NCBI GenBank assembly: GCA_029747015.1
Contig: JAKOGI010000005.1
Coordinates: 2,030,191-2,094,190 of the forward strand
Source of the DNA: Carnegiea gigantea
Lineage: Eukaryota; Streptophyta; Magnoliopsida; Caryophyllales; Cactaceae
Length of the DNA stretch: 64,000 nt
Reading direction: 5' to 3'
Part shown: positions 49,792 to 60,731 of the stretch, one piece after another
How positions within the stretch are numbered: the first letter of the stretch is position 1
Layout of the letters: each line of letters starts with the position of its first letter
The notes under the pieces: model-generated
The model's input: the letters and a program-made list of their open reading frames with translations, nothing else
What the model was told of the DNA's origin: nothing
Databases searched by the model: none
Made by a program: the position numbers and the translations under genes

Positions 49792-49903
49792 AGCCCACAG
49801 CACACAAGATGGTGAGGTAGTGAAAGAGAGGGGAAAGGAAACGTAATTTTCTAAAACAGCCCAATCTAATAAGGCCTTGTTTACTTCATTACCAGAAGGC
49901 CCA
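49792..49903 (+). promoter_or_regulatory. Three site II elements before the mitochondrial uL2 gene
   Basis: AGCCCA at 49792-49797 and 49858-49863 and GGCCCA at 49898-49903 are reverse-strand TGGGCY motifs within 200 bases of the ATG. Site II elements are a known feature of nuclear genes for mitochondrial and ribosomal proteins in plants and are bound by TCP factors. Use here is inferred. Confidence 0.55.
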
Positions 49904-49983
49904 ACCCCTAAAACAACAGGAGAATCGGCCTAAAACCCTCTGCACTCTTTCTCAAGCCTCATCTCCCTCTCTGCGCAACCACC

Positions 49984-50565
49984 ATGGCTCTCTTCCGAGC
50001 TCGCTCCGCCGTCAGCACCACCCTCCGCCGCACCTTCTCCACCATCAATTCCGCCGCCTCACTCTCCTCAACCCAAGAGAAACCCACAATGTCCAACTAC
50101 CTCTTAACCCACGACCTACCGTCCCAGATCGGAAGTTGCATGCCCATCTCCATGATGCGAATTGGCACCCTCATCCACAACATCGAGCTCCGCCCTGGCG
50201 AAGGCGGCAAGCTCGTCCGCTCCGCCGGAACCTCCGCCAAGATCCTCAAGGAGCCCGCCGCCGCCCGCCGCGTCCTCATCCGACTCCCCTCCGGCGTCGA
50301 GAAGCTGGTCGACACTCGGTGCCGAGCCACCATTGGGTCCGTGTCGAACCCCTCCCATGCCGCCAAGAAGCTCCGCAAGGCTGGTCAGAGCAGGTGGCTC
50401 GGACGCCGCCCTGTTGTCCGTGGTGTTGCTATGAACCCTATTGACCACCCCCATGGTGGCGGTGAAGGCAAGAGTAAAGGGCATCATTCGGTTACTCCTT
50501 GGGGAAAGCCTACGAAGGGTGGGTATAAGACTGCCTCTCCTAAGAAGAAGAATCGGATCATCTAA
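49984..50565 (+). CDS. Mitochondrial ribosomal protein uL2, C-terminal half (nuclear gene)
   Basis: A single exon encodes 193 residues. The first roughly 45 residues are rich in Arg, Ser and Ala with almost no acidic residues, as expected for a mitochondrial presequence. From residue 53 the protein matches only the C-terminal domain of bacterial-type L2: MRIGTLIHNIELRPG, GGKLVRSAGTSAKIL, DTRCRATIGSVSN, KAGQSRWLGRRPVVRGVAMNP and the hallmark DHPHGGGEG loop near the peptidyl-transferase centre. The N-terminal OB-fold half is absent. This fits the known eudicot split of mitochondrial rpl2, in which the 3' half moved to the nucleus while the 5' half stayed in mitochondria or moved separately; the Arabidopsis counterpart is, from memory, At2g44065. 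The coding region is GC-rich and starts in a good context (ACCATGG). Confidence 0.93.
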   Translation: MALFRARSAVSTTLRRTFSTINSAASLSSTQEKPTMSNYLLTHDLPSQIGSCMPISMMRIGTLIHNIELRPGEGGKLVRSAGTSAKILKEPAAARRVLIRLPSGVEKLVDTRCRATIGSVSNPSHAAKKLRKAGQSRWLGRRPVVRGVAMNPIDHPHGGGEGKSKGHHSVTPWGKPTKGGYKTASPKKKNRII

Positions 50566-53235
50566 ATTTGGGTTCTTCTAATGGTGAGTTAGAGTTTTAC
50601 TTTTTAGTTTTGAGTGATGTTTGGTTTTGGGTTGCCCATTATGATCAACTCGGTGGAATTCTTTTTTTTTTTTTTTCCAAATTTATACAGAATACAGTTG
50701 TTCTTTTTGTGATTGCCGATTGGAATATGGAGCTCTTTCCAATTTCTGAATATTGTTGTTGTGTGAAACTGAAGTTGTAGTCTTTACTAGCATTTGCTTG
50801 GAATTCAGGGGTTTGATTGTGTGAACAATAGTGGCATCTCTGGTACTTTAGTACTTTTAGGTCAACCGTGCTCTCGTCTTTCTGCTTCCTGATCTGACGT
50901 CTGAGCTGACATTCATATAATCAGCTGGTTTGGCGATGGATATTTGTATGAGATTAAGGCACATATTAGATCACAACAGGTGAATGAGGGATTACTCTAG
51001 AGAACTTTGTCCAAAATTGGATCACAATCTTCTGATAGAATTCGTGCTGTTGGATGAAATTTGTCGGATTTCGTTTATCGATCAATGTCTTCTGTTGTTA
51101 GATATAGTTTACAGTGAAGAGCAAAGGATTAGACTTGTATATTTTGTAGCCTGGTCGGATCATTGAATCGAGTTCAGCCTTTCTAATTAGTCAACTTCGC
51201 AAGTGTAACCAAGTCCATTTCCACTTCCTGTATCTAATCATGTCACTCTCCAATTGATTGTTGATTTGTATTTGCTGCAATGAATACCTTCATGCTTTGG
51301 TTCTGTTGGAAGCATCTGAATTTGTATAAGTAGTTACAAATTTGTTTGATGTCTCACCAGCAAGTTATCTGCTTGATGGGGATAATCAGGCAACCATAGT
51401 TGGATTGTCATGAAAAATGCTCCTTTTGACAAGTATTGCCGATAGATTACTCTTTGTGTAGGTGTTGCCCATATGATAAAAGACTGAAGGTGGAATTTAT
51501 GTGTCATGTCTCTCTCCCAGAACACAGGAGTTTGGATCTAATGTTCTTTGTAGCTGATAAAAGGTTTTATTCTTGAACTCACTACTATAATGTGGTCCTT
51601 GCAATTCTAATCCTCACTCTTGGGCTTTTCTCATATTCAATATGGAGCACCTATTAAAATTGTATGACTGCACCTGCAAGCCTTGGAAATTGAAATCTGG
51701 CTCTAAGGCTTTTCCACATGTAAGAATCTTCCTTTCGTTGTTATCTCATTCTTCCGCGTTCAAGCAAATGAAAAAAGGGCACTTTTTGATAATTTTTCTT
51801 TTGTTTGTCGAACTGACACAGCACCTGAACTCTCTTTTTTGTGGAGTACTCAATTTCTTCAAAATGTCTGTTTGAAGATCCTATTTTTTCTCCTTATGAA
51901 CATAATTTTCCGTGAGAACAGGCTAAAATTTTTCCCATTCTTGGTTTCATGTACATCGTTTCGGCTGATGCATGTGTCCCTAAATTGATTGTCAAAAATA
52001 CATTTCTTGGCTGCATTTGGATGAGAAAGCGCTTTTTGGGGGATTTTTTTTTTTTTAACAGAAAAAGTGGTAGGGGATGTTATCTTCTATTCTTGTAGGC
52101 TCGTACAGTGACATTGATCCCATGGAAATGAGTTCCTCCCGAGCGGAACTTCTGATGAGAAAAGATGATTTGAACTGTAGTTTAGTGGTGATTGATATGA
52201 AAGGAGACTTTCGGTTTTTTTCCCTTTTTTTGGAGGGGGGGTCGTTTCATTAGAGTCAATGAGCTCTTTTAGGGAGGAGTTTGATGGTGATTGTGTAGTG
52301 TGATGTCACACTGACAATGCTTTTTATAGCCAGCTCCTAGCGTCCGTAAGGGTCATTTTTAGCATATGTTGTAAGCAAGCTATGGTTTGACTAGACTATC
52401 GAAACTTATTTCCGTTAAAGATAATCCATTACAAGCTTTAAAAATTGCTTGAAATTGGGTAATTTACAAAGCAGACCGACATAAATGAGCTTTAGTTGAG
52501 TTTGAGCAGTTCAACGAGTGTATCCTCCAGTTGACTGTAATTTTCCTATGCTACGTGCGAGACTCTTAGGTGATTAACTAAAGATAAGCATATCAAATTA
52601 GATGTCTTGGAGAAGTTATATTGAGGGATATGACTTCTGGAACACTTCCCATGTTGCTCTTGTGGTGTGGTATTTGTTAGATCTAAAAAGTTCTTATTAC
52701 TGAGAATTTAAGATGCTTGATGTCTTTTTTTAGGGCCAACAATTGATAGCTTATGATCATGTATACAGGAAAGGTAGCTAATATGAAACAGGGAAGGAAT
52801 TCTATTTGAGTTAGACTTATAAGAGTTTATTGTCATGCATAAGGATCTCTGAAAAGCTTATGGAATGTATGGGATCTGATTCCACATGGATTGGATCAGG
52901 GTGCTTGTCTATTGCTTAGGTTCCATTGCATTCTCTCCCTTTTTTCCCCCCTCCAAACGGGCTCTGATTGGTGCTGAATTGACAAACAAAAGACTGTTCG
53001 TTGCTATAGATGTCGACTCTTTACCATGGTTTCATGGGCTGTTAGAGGGCTTTTTGTGTCAGCAGCAAAGCTATCTGTCTAATGTGCGATATTATGTTTT
53101 AAGAGTATCCAGCAAAGGTAGACATTGCTGGAAGGGCCATAGCAGGTTTTCTGCATTGTGCTGCCATTTCTTGGGCCAAGGCTCAGCCTCCTTTTTGACA
53201 GTTGTTTGACCGTTGTTTGACTGCTGAGTGATGAG
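50566..53235. other. uL2 3' flank and intergenic DNA with the first copy of a duplicated segment
   Basis: After the 3' UTR, the segment at about 51190-51325 is a diverged copy of 53236-53376. A (T)n tract sits at 52047-52059, and a T-rich then G-rich patch at 52213-52241. Open frames here (50984, 51642, 52886) are isolated, with no recognised similarity. Confidence 0.4.
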
Positions 53236-53454
53236 CTTCCTAAGCATAAGCAAGTCCATTTCCACTTTCTTGTATCTAATGTTGATGCTCTCCAGTTGAT
53301 TGTAGATCTTACTGCAACACATCTTGGTGAATACCGTCATCTTCTGGTTCTTGTGGACGCATCTGAATTCATGCAAGGACTGATGAAGATATCAATGGAG
53401 CCGGGTGATCAGCACAGGACTATTCCCTTTTCAGACTCTGAAACTGAAACTTGA
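53224..53454 (+). pseudogene. Exon-like open stretch of unknown origin, second copy of a duplication
   Basis: A 76-codon stretch without a start codon reads LSDELPKHKQVHFHFLVSN, then VDALQLIVDLTATHLGEYRH and LLVLVDASEFMQGLMK, to a TGA at 53452. Its composition is protein-like. The related segment at 51190-51325 aligns well in DNA but has indels and an early stop in the same frame. I do not recognise the protein. It could be a decayed exon, a retained fragment of a lost gene, or chance. Confidence 0.3.
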
Positions 53455-53849
53455 CTCATCTTCAATAATCGCAACCATGTCTGGTCGTAGCCAGGCTTAA
53501 TGCATTTTTGTTTGATATAGCTATGCTTCTTTGGTAGTATAGACTACAGGCTTTTGCTAACTTCTTGCTTGGATGTTGTAGTTTAATCTATCCCATCAGG
53601 GGGAAGTAGCTCTTTGAGTTTGGTAAGTGTAGCATCAAAGCTGTGAACCCGAACATTGGCTACCTATGCACATATATAAACTAAAAGCAGCAAGAACAGG
53701 ATATGGTGGCAAGCAATGTGAATCTTGCACGTCCGACTTTAACAATGTAGACGAGATTGTCTCAACCATATGGTTGCAAAACAATGATTTGCATGGATGT
53801 ATATGGAGATGTACAATCAACAAAAAGAGCTACCTTTATGACATCATCT

Positions 53850-54410
53850 CATAGAAGGCTTTGACAAAGCAGTTAAGCATACATTGTCGATGAGACATTC
53901 TTTTAAGTCTTTTCAATTATATCATGTCAGTATCAGTCTTTGATGCGTCTTCTGAAATTTGTAAAATGTCTTTGAGCAGTCATTAGCACGACAATTGAAG
54001 AATTTTGTATCCCATAGATAATAGAGGAACGATCTTTAGAAAGCTTGAAATAACCAACAACTGAAGATATATTTGCTTTAGAGAGACGAACACGAGATGA
54101 CGAGACCATCATCAATTCGATGGTAATAAAACAAAGATCTTCATGGACATGTCAAAAAAAAAGGGCCCCTAACTATAAGAAAATTTTTGCAACAGTGCCT
54201 CCTACAAGTACATTACAAAGCAATTAAGCATACAGAATCAACGAGACATTCACAACATCGTTCGAAAATTTTCACATGTCTTTGAAGATCTATTACCACT
54301 TGAATTCAAGAATTTTGCATCGTTTAGATAATAGAGGAATAATCTTTAAAACGCTTGGAATACCCTAGAATTGAAAGCAGACATACCTTAGAGAAACTGA
54401 GGAATGATCA
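53850..54410. repeat. Tandem duplication of about 200-250 bp, old
   Basis: A segment beginning near 53868 (AAAGCAGTTAAGCATACA) recurs near 54217 (AAAGCAATTAAGCATACA). Both then contain GAGACATTC, ATGTCTTTGA, AAGAATTTTG and ATAATAGAGGAA in the same order. The copies have diverged and carry indels. No coding role is evident. Confidence 0.6.
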
Positions 54411-56134
54411 CCACGGGACTGATGGAAGCCAATGTACGCAGAATCCCAATGGAGAATGAATGATATAGGAGGCTCGCATTAGCACTGCCATGGCACCCCA
54501 TGCGGCCGTCTCTTGCTGTAAAAACAAAGTAGAATAATTTATTATCATCTTTTCTCTATTGGTTGGCTATTGTAATGTAAGTCAGCTGTGATATATTTTT
54601 ATATCACGTCTTTGATATGATTATTTACTATTTAAATGGCAATATGGTACATATTCGATGGATATTTAATTCATTTGGCTTGGAATAAAAGACTATAAAT
54701 AAAGCTAGATAGATGGTAGGCTAAAATATCTATAATACTAAGATAAGAAGCAAGAATGATACTTTTTAATTGAATTAAAGAAATAATGCAATTGGTGAGT
54801 CTCTCAAGTTTGATTAGAAAAGTAAATTATTGTTTCGTTAAAACATTAGTCAATGAATCTCTTATTCTTTTTATTGGTAATACACTGTTTGAATTAAGGT
54901 AGAGAGAGGCAAGGGAGCGGAAGAGAGATAAAGCTAACAGAGGGGAAGGAAAGAAAAGAAAAGTTATATATAATCACCTTGTTTGGATATGATACGAGAC
55001 AGAATGAACGGAAAAGAAGGAAGAACTATTGAGAATCGTTTCTTCCCCTCTTTTCCCCTTTATTTTGAGGGAAATGAAAATAAGTAGAACATGGAGAATG
55101 AGGATGAATGTTCTCCTCCATTTTCTTTCCCTGTAAGCCTTATGTGTGACTTGTTTGATTAGAAAATTTGATTTAAAAATAAGTATTTCTCTGACTGCAA
55201 TCACCAAAAAAAAAAATCAGGAAAAAAAATCAACTCATTTGTGGCAAATATTAGAATTAGACTTCAAAAAAAAAAAAGAAAAGAAAAGAACAATTAGACC
55301 GTAGAATGGTAGCTATCAGTTGTTGTTGATATTAATGCAGTCAAGTCAACAACTGTTTAAAAGAGGGAAAAAAACCTTTATTCCCCCCCCCCCCCTCCTC
55401 CCCAAAAAGCACAGCTCCTGTGCCATAGCGTCGAGTTGCACAGCCGAATCAAATTTTTTTGGGGGGTTTGGAGGCCGGCAAAAATAACTGAAGATTTTGG
55501 GTATATCAAAAAGAAAACAAGTCAGAGGAGTGCGTTTTAAGACCAACTTATGAGGCATTTTCGAAGCTATGTTATGATGCATATGCACTGACATGGACGT
55601 GGATGGATGAAGTTGACAAGTACATCTGTACGTAGAGTAAGATGGAACCATAACATATATGCATGTACTTCGATCCTTTCTTCTAGATAAACAGACAATA
55701 GCTACATAGATGCTCTAAAATCACCATATTTGGATGCCTAAGTTTCTGTATCCGAAAGAAAATCCTCCACATCCTGCCCAAATCAGAACATTTTCATTTT
55801 CGGTTTCTTGTAGGCTCGGCTCTTTAACATCTTGAACAGGATGAAATTGCTGAGGTGGTGAGATAAGAAAAACTAAGCTGAAGATCAATGAGATAAAATT
55901 TCAAGCCTTTTTCTGGCAAGAAGTCACAGACCCAGTTCCAGAACAAAGACCTTCCTACCTCGAATTCATGCATATTCAAATGGTTCACTACTTCAAGGAA
56001 AAGAAGAATGTGCAGATAAATCATACATAATAAAACTCAAATGCAGAATAGTTAAAACTCAATTTTCTGACGACTTTCCTGAATGAGGGTACATAGATCA
56101 CCCACACCACCTTATAAATATACCTTGCTGATTG
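54411..56134. other. Intergenic DNA downstream of the F-box/kelch gene
   Basis: AT-rich sequence with a C run at 55383-55395 and A-rich tracts near 55208-55290. The last few hundred bases probably include the 3' UTR of the minus-strand kelch gene. No further gene was recognised. Confidence 0.4.
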
Positions 56135-56344
56135 GCACGATCTAAATCATAAGTGCACAAAAATGTCCAGCAGAAGGGTGCAGTCTTCTCAGCAGTCAGC
56201 ACCCCATTATGGCACAGTTGTACACGAACCCACCAGATCGCACGATCTAGATCATAAGTGCACAAAAATGTCGAGCAGAAGGGTGCAGTCTTCTCAGCAG
56301 TCAGCACCCCATTATGGCACAGTTGTACACGAACCCACCAGATC
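56135..56344. repeat. 105-bp tandem duplication over the 3' end of the kelch gene
   Basis: 56135-56239 and 56240-56344 are adjacent copies that differ at only two positions. The unit includes the last codons and the stop of the kelch coding sequence, so a second, silent copy of the C-terminal coding end lies in the 3' UTR. Confidence 0.9.
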
Positions 56345-57812
56345 GCTTTCTGCCAAGCACGGTCCATTGTTGTGGACTTTTAGACGGATTCCAAGCGTTC
56401 ACCTCTATGTACCCTCCACCTAAAGCCCGAGGGCCCCCTATGACTATGAGTCGATCGCCACACCCCCGAAACGCTAAACCCCATCCATTCATTGAGAAAG
56501 CTCTCTCAGGCAAAGTTCCGACAGTGGACCATGAGTTTGCAATTTTGTTGTATTTCCTTACCTCTTTCCTTGCATAGTCTGCTGCGTAGAGCTCATTGTT
56601 TACCACTGTAAGGAGAGGAGGCGCCTCTGACGTCACAGATGCTCCTGGTGCTCCTGGAAGCATATCAGGTATCACCGTCCAAGTCCTCCTCTCCAGATCA
56701 AACACCTCCCCACATGTAAGAGGATTAGCATTTTCAACCCCGAGTCCCCCAACAACATAAAACTTGCCATCCATAAAAACAGCAGAGCATTTCTTCCTAG
56801 CTTTATTCATGCTCGGAAGAGTCACCCATGTACCGGTATCAGAGTTATAAAGCTCTGCCGAGGAAAACACATTCCCCCACAAATCACAACCACCAGCTAC
56901 AATGGCAATCTCACCTAGGGCAGCAGATCCAAACAAGCATCTTGGTGTATTCATCTTCATGCCTGTAGACCATGAATTTGTCAGAATGCTATACTTGTAA
57001 ATAATGTGAGATGTTACTCCCTTTCCAAATACCAGAAGCTCCGTTCCAACCGCAAGTGACTCCTTGTCTGAATGCATGAAGCAATCATTGGAAGGCATTC
57101 TAGGCAAATGCTTCCAACCAAGACGGAGAGGATCAAAGATCTCCCACTCAAGGAGACTGCAAGAGAAATAAACCCAATGCTCCACAGCACCCAACTTCCT
57201 CCTTAATTTATAGAGCTCTTTGCTTGCTATTAGAGAACGAAAGCTGCGATTCAAAGACGCTATGGACCCATAGTCGGACCTTGAGCATCGAGCAATGCAC
57301 TCTATTGAGTTGTCCCGCCCAATTTGGGGAATGAGGGAATCCCCAGCAGCATGATCCCCACTATCAGATTGATCAACAGGGGATCGATTACCATCAACAT
57401 CCCTATTATCAGATGGATCCACCTGACCATCCTCTTTATTAGACTGATCTGCATTATCTAACTGATCCCCACCACTATCCTTATTATCAGATTGATCCCC
57501 AGCACCGACCTTATTATCATATTGATCCGCAGCAGCATCACCATTATCAGACTGATCCCCAGCACCATCCACATCATCAGATTCGTCTACAGCTAAGGAG
57601 AGTGAGAGGTTAAAATCTATCCCTTTTCCTTCCACCTTATCAATTTTCAACAACTTAAGTGAGTTTCCAAGTGTAAGATCTTCCATGTCCTCCAATTTAC
57701 GCTTGAAGTTCGAGGCTTCAATCAAACTAAAACCATCATATATCCATTCGGTCTCTTGCGCACAGACTCTGGGCAAGTCTCTCCTGACAGGAAAGGAAGG
57801 ATCCTCCAACAT
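56301..57812 (-). CDS. F-box/kelch-repeat protein, At1g74510-like
   Basis: A single minus-strand exon encodes 503 residues from the family-like start MLEDPSFPVRRDLP at 57812; an in-frame ATG ten codons earlier (57842) is less likely. A short F-box covers about residues 158-203 (SLIPQIGRDNSIECIARCSR, SDYGSIASLNRSFRSLI). Kelch repeats follow (about 215-480) with GG pairs, for example IVAGGCD, YVVGGLG and VIGGPRALGGG, ending FVYNCAIMGC as in Arabidopsis At1g74510. Such proteins join SCF ubiquitin ligases through the F-box and hold substrates with the kelch propeller; the target is unknown. Residues 84-153 are an acidic DQSDN repeat insert. The last codons lie inside the 105-bp duplication. A leader intron is likely (57867-58592). 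Confidence 0.92.
   Translation of the reverse strand: MLEDPSFPVRRDLPRVCAQETEWIYDGFSLIEASNFKRKLEDMEDLTLGNSLKLLKIDKVEGKGIDFNLSLSLAVDESDDVDGAGDQSDNGDAAADQYDNKVGAGDQSDNKDSGGDQLDNADQSNKEDGQVDPSDNRDVDGNRSPVDQSDSGDHAAGDSLIPQIGRDNSIECIARCSRSDYGSIASLNRSFRSLIASKELYKLRRKLGAVEHWVYFSCSLLEWEIFDPLRLGWKHLPRMPSNDCFMHSDKESLAVGTELLVFGKGVTSHIIYKYSILTNSWSTGMKMNTPRCLFGSAALGEIAIVAGGCDLWGNVFSSAELYNSDTGTWVTLPSMNKARKKCSAVFMDGKFYVVGGLGVENANPLTCGEVFDLERRTWTVIPDMLPGAPGASVTSEAPPLLTVVNNELYAADYARKEVRKYNKIANSWSTVGTLPERAFSMNGWGLAFRGCGDRLIVIGGPRALGGGYIEVNAWNPSKSPQQWTVLGRKRSGGFVYNCAIMGC
57354..57563 (-). repeat. In-frame 30-bp minisatellite inside the kelch coding sequence
   Basis: On the coding strand, residues 86-120 hold four 10-residue units of the form DQSDNxxxxG, with variants DQYDN and DQLDN. 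More degenerate DQSN, DPSDN and DQSDS units extend to residue 153. The period is exactly 30 bp, so copy-number change would keep the frame. The insert lies between the N-terminal region and the F-box. Confidence 0.85.
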
Positions 57813-57866
57813 TTGGACAGATAAGATTACAACAAATCGCAAAATCCGAGTTTTCTTTTCTTAACT

Positions 57867-58592
57867 CTGCCAAAACAGATTAAAATCAAATCCACCGTCA
57901 CTAAACTGGAAACTACGACAACCATAAAAGAAATCAAGATTATTGACCAATATAAAATCAACAATGATCATATCCCAGAAGTCTTTAAAAAAAAAAAAAA
58001 AATTCTGATCAAAGCATATGTAAAAAGATTAATTACATATAAGGGCACGAATCAACCTAGTTGTGAAGGCATTCAATGAAGGAATCAAAATAAAATCACA
58101 AAAGATATTATCTTCACTTGCCGAAACTAATCACAGAATGCGATTCAACCCAAATGTGAAGACATTCAATGAAGCAATCAATCAAATATCACAAAGGACA
58201 TTCACCTTATTTTAGCAACCAATCAAGACAAATTAAAGTTCAAATCAACGAATTTCACATCGGAAAGCAAACCTCAAACAGTGAAAAAAAGGGGGGAGGG
58301 CGGAATCAGAAACCCTAATCTGAAAGCAGCGCAAAACCAGAGATATAGACAGACCAGAGACATGCCCAATAGAATTAAGGGCTAATCAGGAAAACCCAAC
58401 ATTAAAAAAAAAAAAAAGCACAAATTAGGCACACCCACATGAAGAAGATCGTTAGAAATCAACAAATACCAAACTAAAACCGGATTATGAACAAGAACAA
58501 GTAACGATCATGACATGATTGATGGAGGAGACTAAAAAACCGATGAATGATTGACTGTGATGGGGTAGAGTGACAAAGGGGATTTAGTTTAC
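57867..58592 (-). other. Probable 5' leader intron of the kelch gene
   Basis: On the minus strand, CCAATCG followed by GTAAACT (donor at 58592) and TTTTGGCAG (acceptor ending 57867) would remove 726 bases, leaving about 54 bases of leader before the ATG at 57812. The intervening sequence is T-rich on the coding strand. From memory the Arabidopsis relative also has a leader intron. Confidence 0.5.
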
Positions 58593-60252
58593 CGATTGGA
58601 TCGCGGAAAGAAAGATAGAAAGAAGAGAAATTGATAAGGCGATCTTGTACTACAAATGGTACCTTTTTTGGAGCTTGTTTTCTCTCTCTTTATTTTTGGC
58701 AAGAGGGAGTGCCTGAGTGGTGGTGGTGGTGGCTGCTGCGGCCAAAGTGGGATTCACACAGCACTGCTTCTGCTCTTTTTGTATGGCATTTTTGGTTCCC
58801 CACTTTTATTATTCGTTCGCCCCTTTTTTCTCCAATTCAATTTTTCTGGGGTTTTTTTTTGGGGGCAATCAGAGTGGAGATGGGGGGCCAGAAAACAAAT
58901 GGCTATCTATCACATAGCTACCCAGACTAGAATACCCAGATGGAGAGAGAGAGAGAGAGACAGAGAGAGAGGGGGTGTGTGGGTTTGCGGCTCTGGCAGA
59001 GCGCTCTGACGGGTGGCTACCCAAAGCAACACGAAACCGGCGATTGTATCCTCGCACGTGCTTCTTTCGCCTCGCACGCCCGCCCTATATGCCTTTGGTC
59101 TCACCACTTCAGGCCATATTGCCCTCTTCGTATGTGCCAACCGGAACCTGTTCTCTTCGTTGAAAAATAAGGATTGAAAAATAGATAAAATTAATATTGA
59201 ACTCATATTTTGTATGAATTGATATAATTTTTTACTTTAACAAATTTCTATCCAATAAATCAATATGAACGTAATAAATATATTATCGAGCAAAAGTACT
59301 ATTATCATTTACCAAAATAAATTAACTATTTTGATAAATAATCTAAGAGCCCAAAATAATTTTAAATCACAAATTGAAGCATATAAAGTTAATGTAGCCA
59401 TTAATGCACATTTGTCAACAAAATGTGAAATACAACTTTTAGATTTCATCATTGTCTTACTCTATCACTCTCTACCTATAACTATATGATCTTTCCTCTT
59501 AAAAGGAAAAAAGTTATTATAATTGATTAAGGGTAATATAATAGAATTAATCCATACACAATAAGTTAATTGAAGAAGCCCGAGTTATAAATATCTATTA
59601 GTTACAAAAGTTTGATTCAAAAAAAAAAAAATGATTATTAATTAGATATACTTCCCTATGAAAATATGAAAAGTATCAAAGTGTTAAAAAATGGAGTGTT
59701 TATAGCCATTTTATATATTGTTAATTAATGTTAAGGCTACAATCAAATCTAATTTTTTATTAAGTTGCCGAACTAAAATATTTGTAAAATATATATTAAT
59801 GAAGCTATAATAAAATAATTTTAGTTTAAATCATAATTCTTCAAAATCTGATTTCTAATATTATTAATCTATGATTTTATGATTACATCTATAATATTAA
59901 AATTACGAATATAAAATTTACACAGATTTTAAGAACATACTAACATTTAATTTTAAAATAAGAAGAAAAGATGAAGCACAAAATTGAAAACTTAATAACT
60001 TTTCCAATATAAAGTAAAACCTATGAGTTGAATACCTACATTAATTGATCTAATTACTCTTGCTAATGCATCTCAATTAATATCTAAAATCACTAATTTA
60101 AAAAAGAGAAAAGAAAACAATATTTACATTCAATGAGTGATTGCCAAATGTCTAATCAAGGTATAATCACTTAATTTTAAATATAGTTATATAGATTAAC
60201 TAAAATTAATTAAAGTGAATTTTTTTGTTGAAGTACGTTGAAATAGATTGAA
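58593..60252. other. Kelch gene promoter and AT-rich intergenic DNA
   Basis: 58600-59160 is more GC-rich, with a TGG-repeat patch (58717-58735), a T9-G5 tract (58852-58865) and a (GA)n run (58940-58969). It is presumably the promoter and leader of the kelch gene. From 59170 on the DNA is very AT-rich with no gene seen. Confidence 0.4.
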
Positions 60253-60731
60253 GGGCGTGTTTTTTCGTTGGAAAATATGGGTTGGTGAATGGATGAAATT
60301 GCTTGAGGCTGATAGAAGTGGGTTGAAATAGATTAATATTAGCTTCTTTTTTTTATTAAAGTAGGTTAAAATTGGTTGAAATTGGTTATTTTTTTTTATA
60401 GAATGGGTAGAAGTTGGTTAAAATAATGAGAAGTGGGTTGAAGTGTGTTGAAATTAGTTACAGTTGGTTGAAGTGGGTTAAAATTGGTTGAAGTGGGTAT
60501 TTTTTTAGTGAAATTGTTGAAGTAGATTGAGGTTGATAAATTAGAATTTATTAACAAAAAGAACATATCAAAGTGGGTTGAAATTGGTATATTTTTTATG
60601 ATGGATAAAAGCTGGTTAAAATAGTAGATTAAAATTGATTGAAGTGGGTTAAAATTAATATTTTTTTATTAAAGTTTGTGAAGTGGGTTGGAGTTAGTAA
60701 ATTGGAATTTACTAACGAAAAGAACAGGCCC
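60253..60731. mobile_element. Compound of TTCTTTTCGTTGG-family elements
   Basis: The left end (GGGCGTGTTTTTTCGTTGG, 60253) and right end (ACTAACGAAAAGAACAGGCC, to 60731) are inverted family termini. An internal right-type end (TTAACAAAAAGAACA, 60551-60565) lies between them, and TTGAAGTGGGT-type units fill the whole. Similar units also occur just outside the left end (60210-60250). This looks like two or three nested or fused copies. Confidence 0.6.

Noticed and set aside
50116..50487. Antisense and alternate-frame open stretches over the uL2 gene
   Set aside because: They come from the GC-rich coding sequence. The sense frame is fully explained by ribosomal protein L2.
52886..53209. 107-codon open frame starting MDWIRVLVYCLG
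   Set aside because: It has no recognisable motif, no coding-like composition beyond chance and no splice or promoter context. It also ends before the duplicated exon-like stretch, which is in another frame.
56098..56423. Open frames with a repeated WVRVQLCHNGV-type peptide, both strands
   Set aside because: They arise only because the 105-bp duplication is a multiple of three. They overlap the true C-terminus of the kelch protein in another frame.
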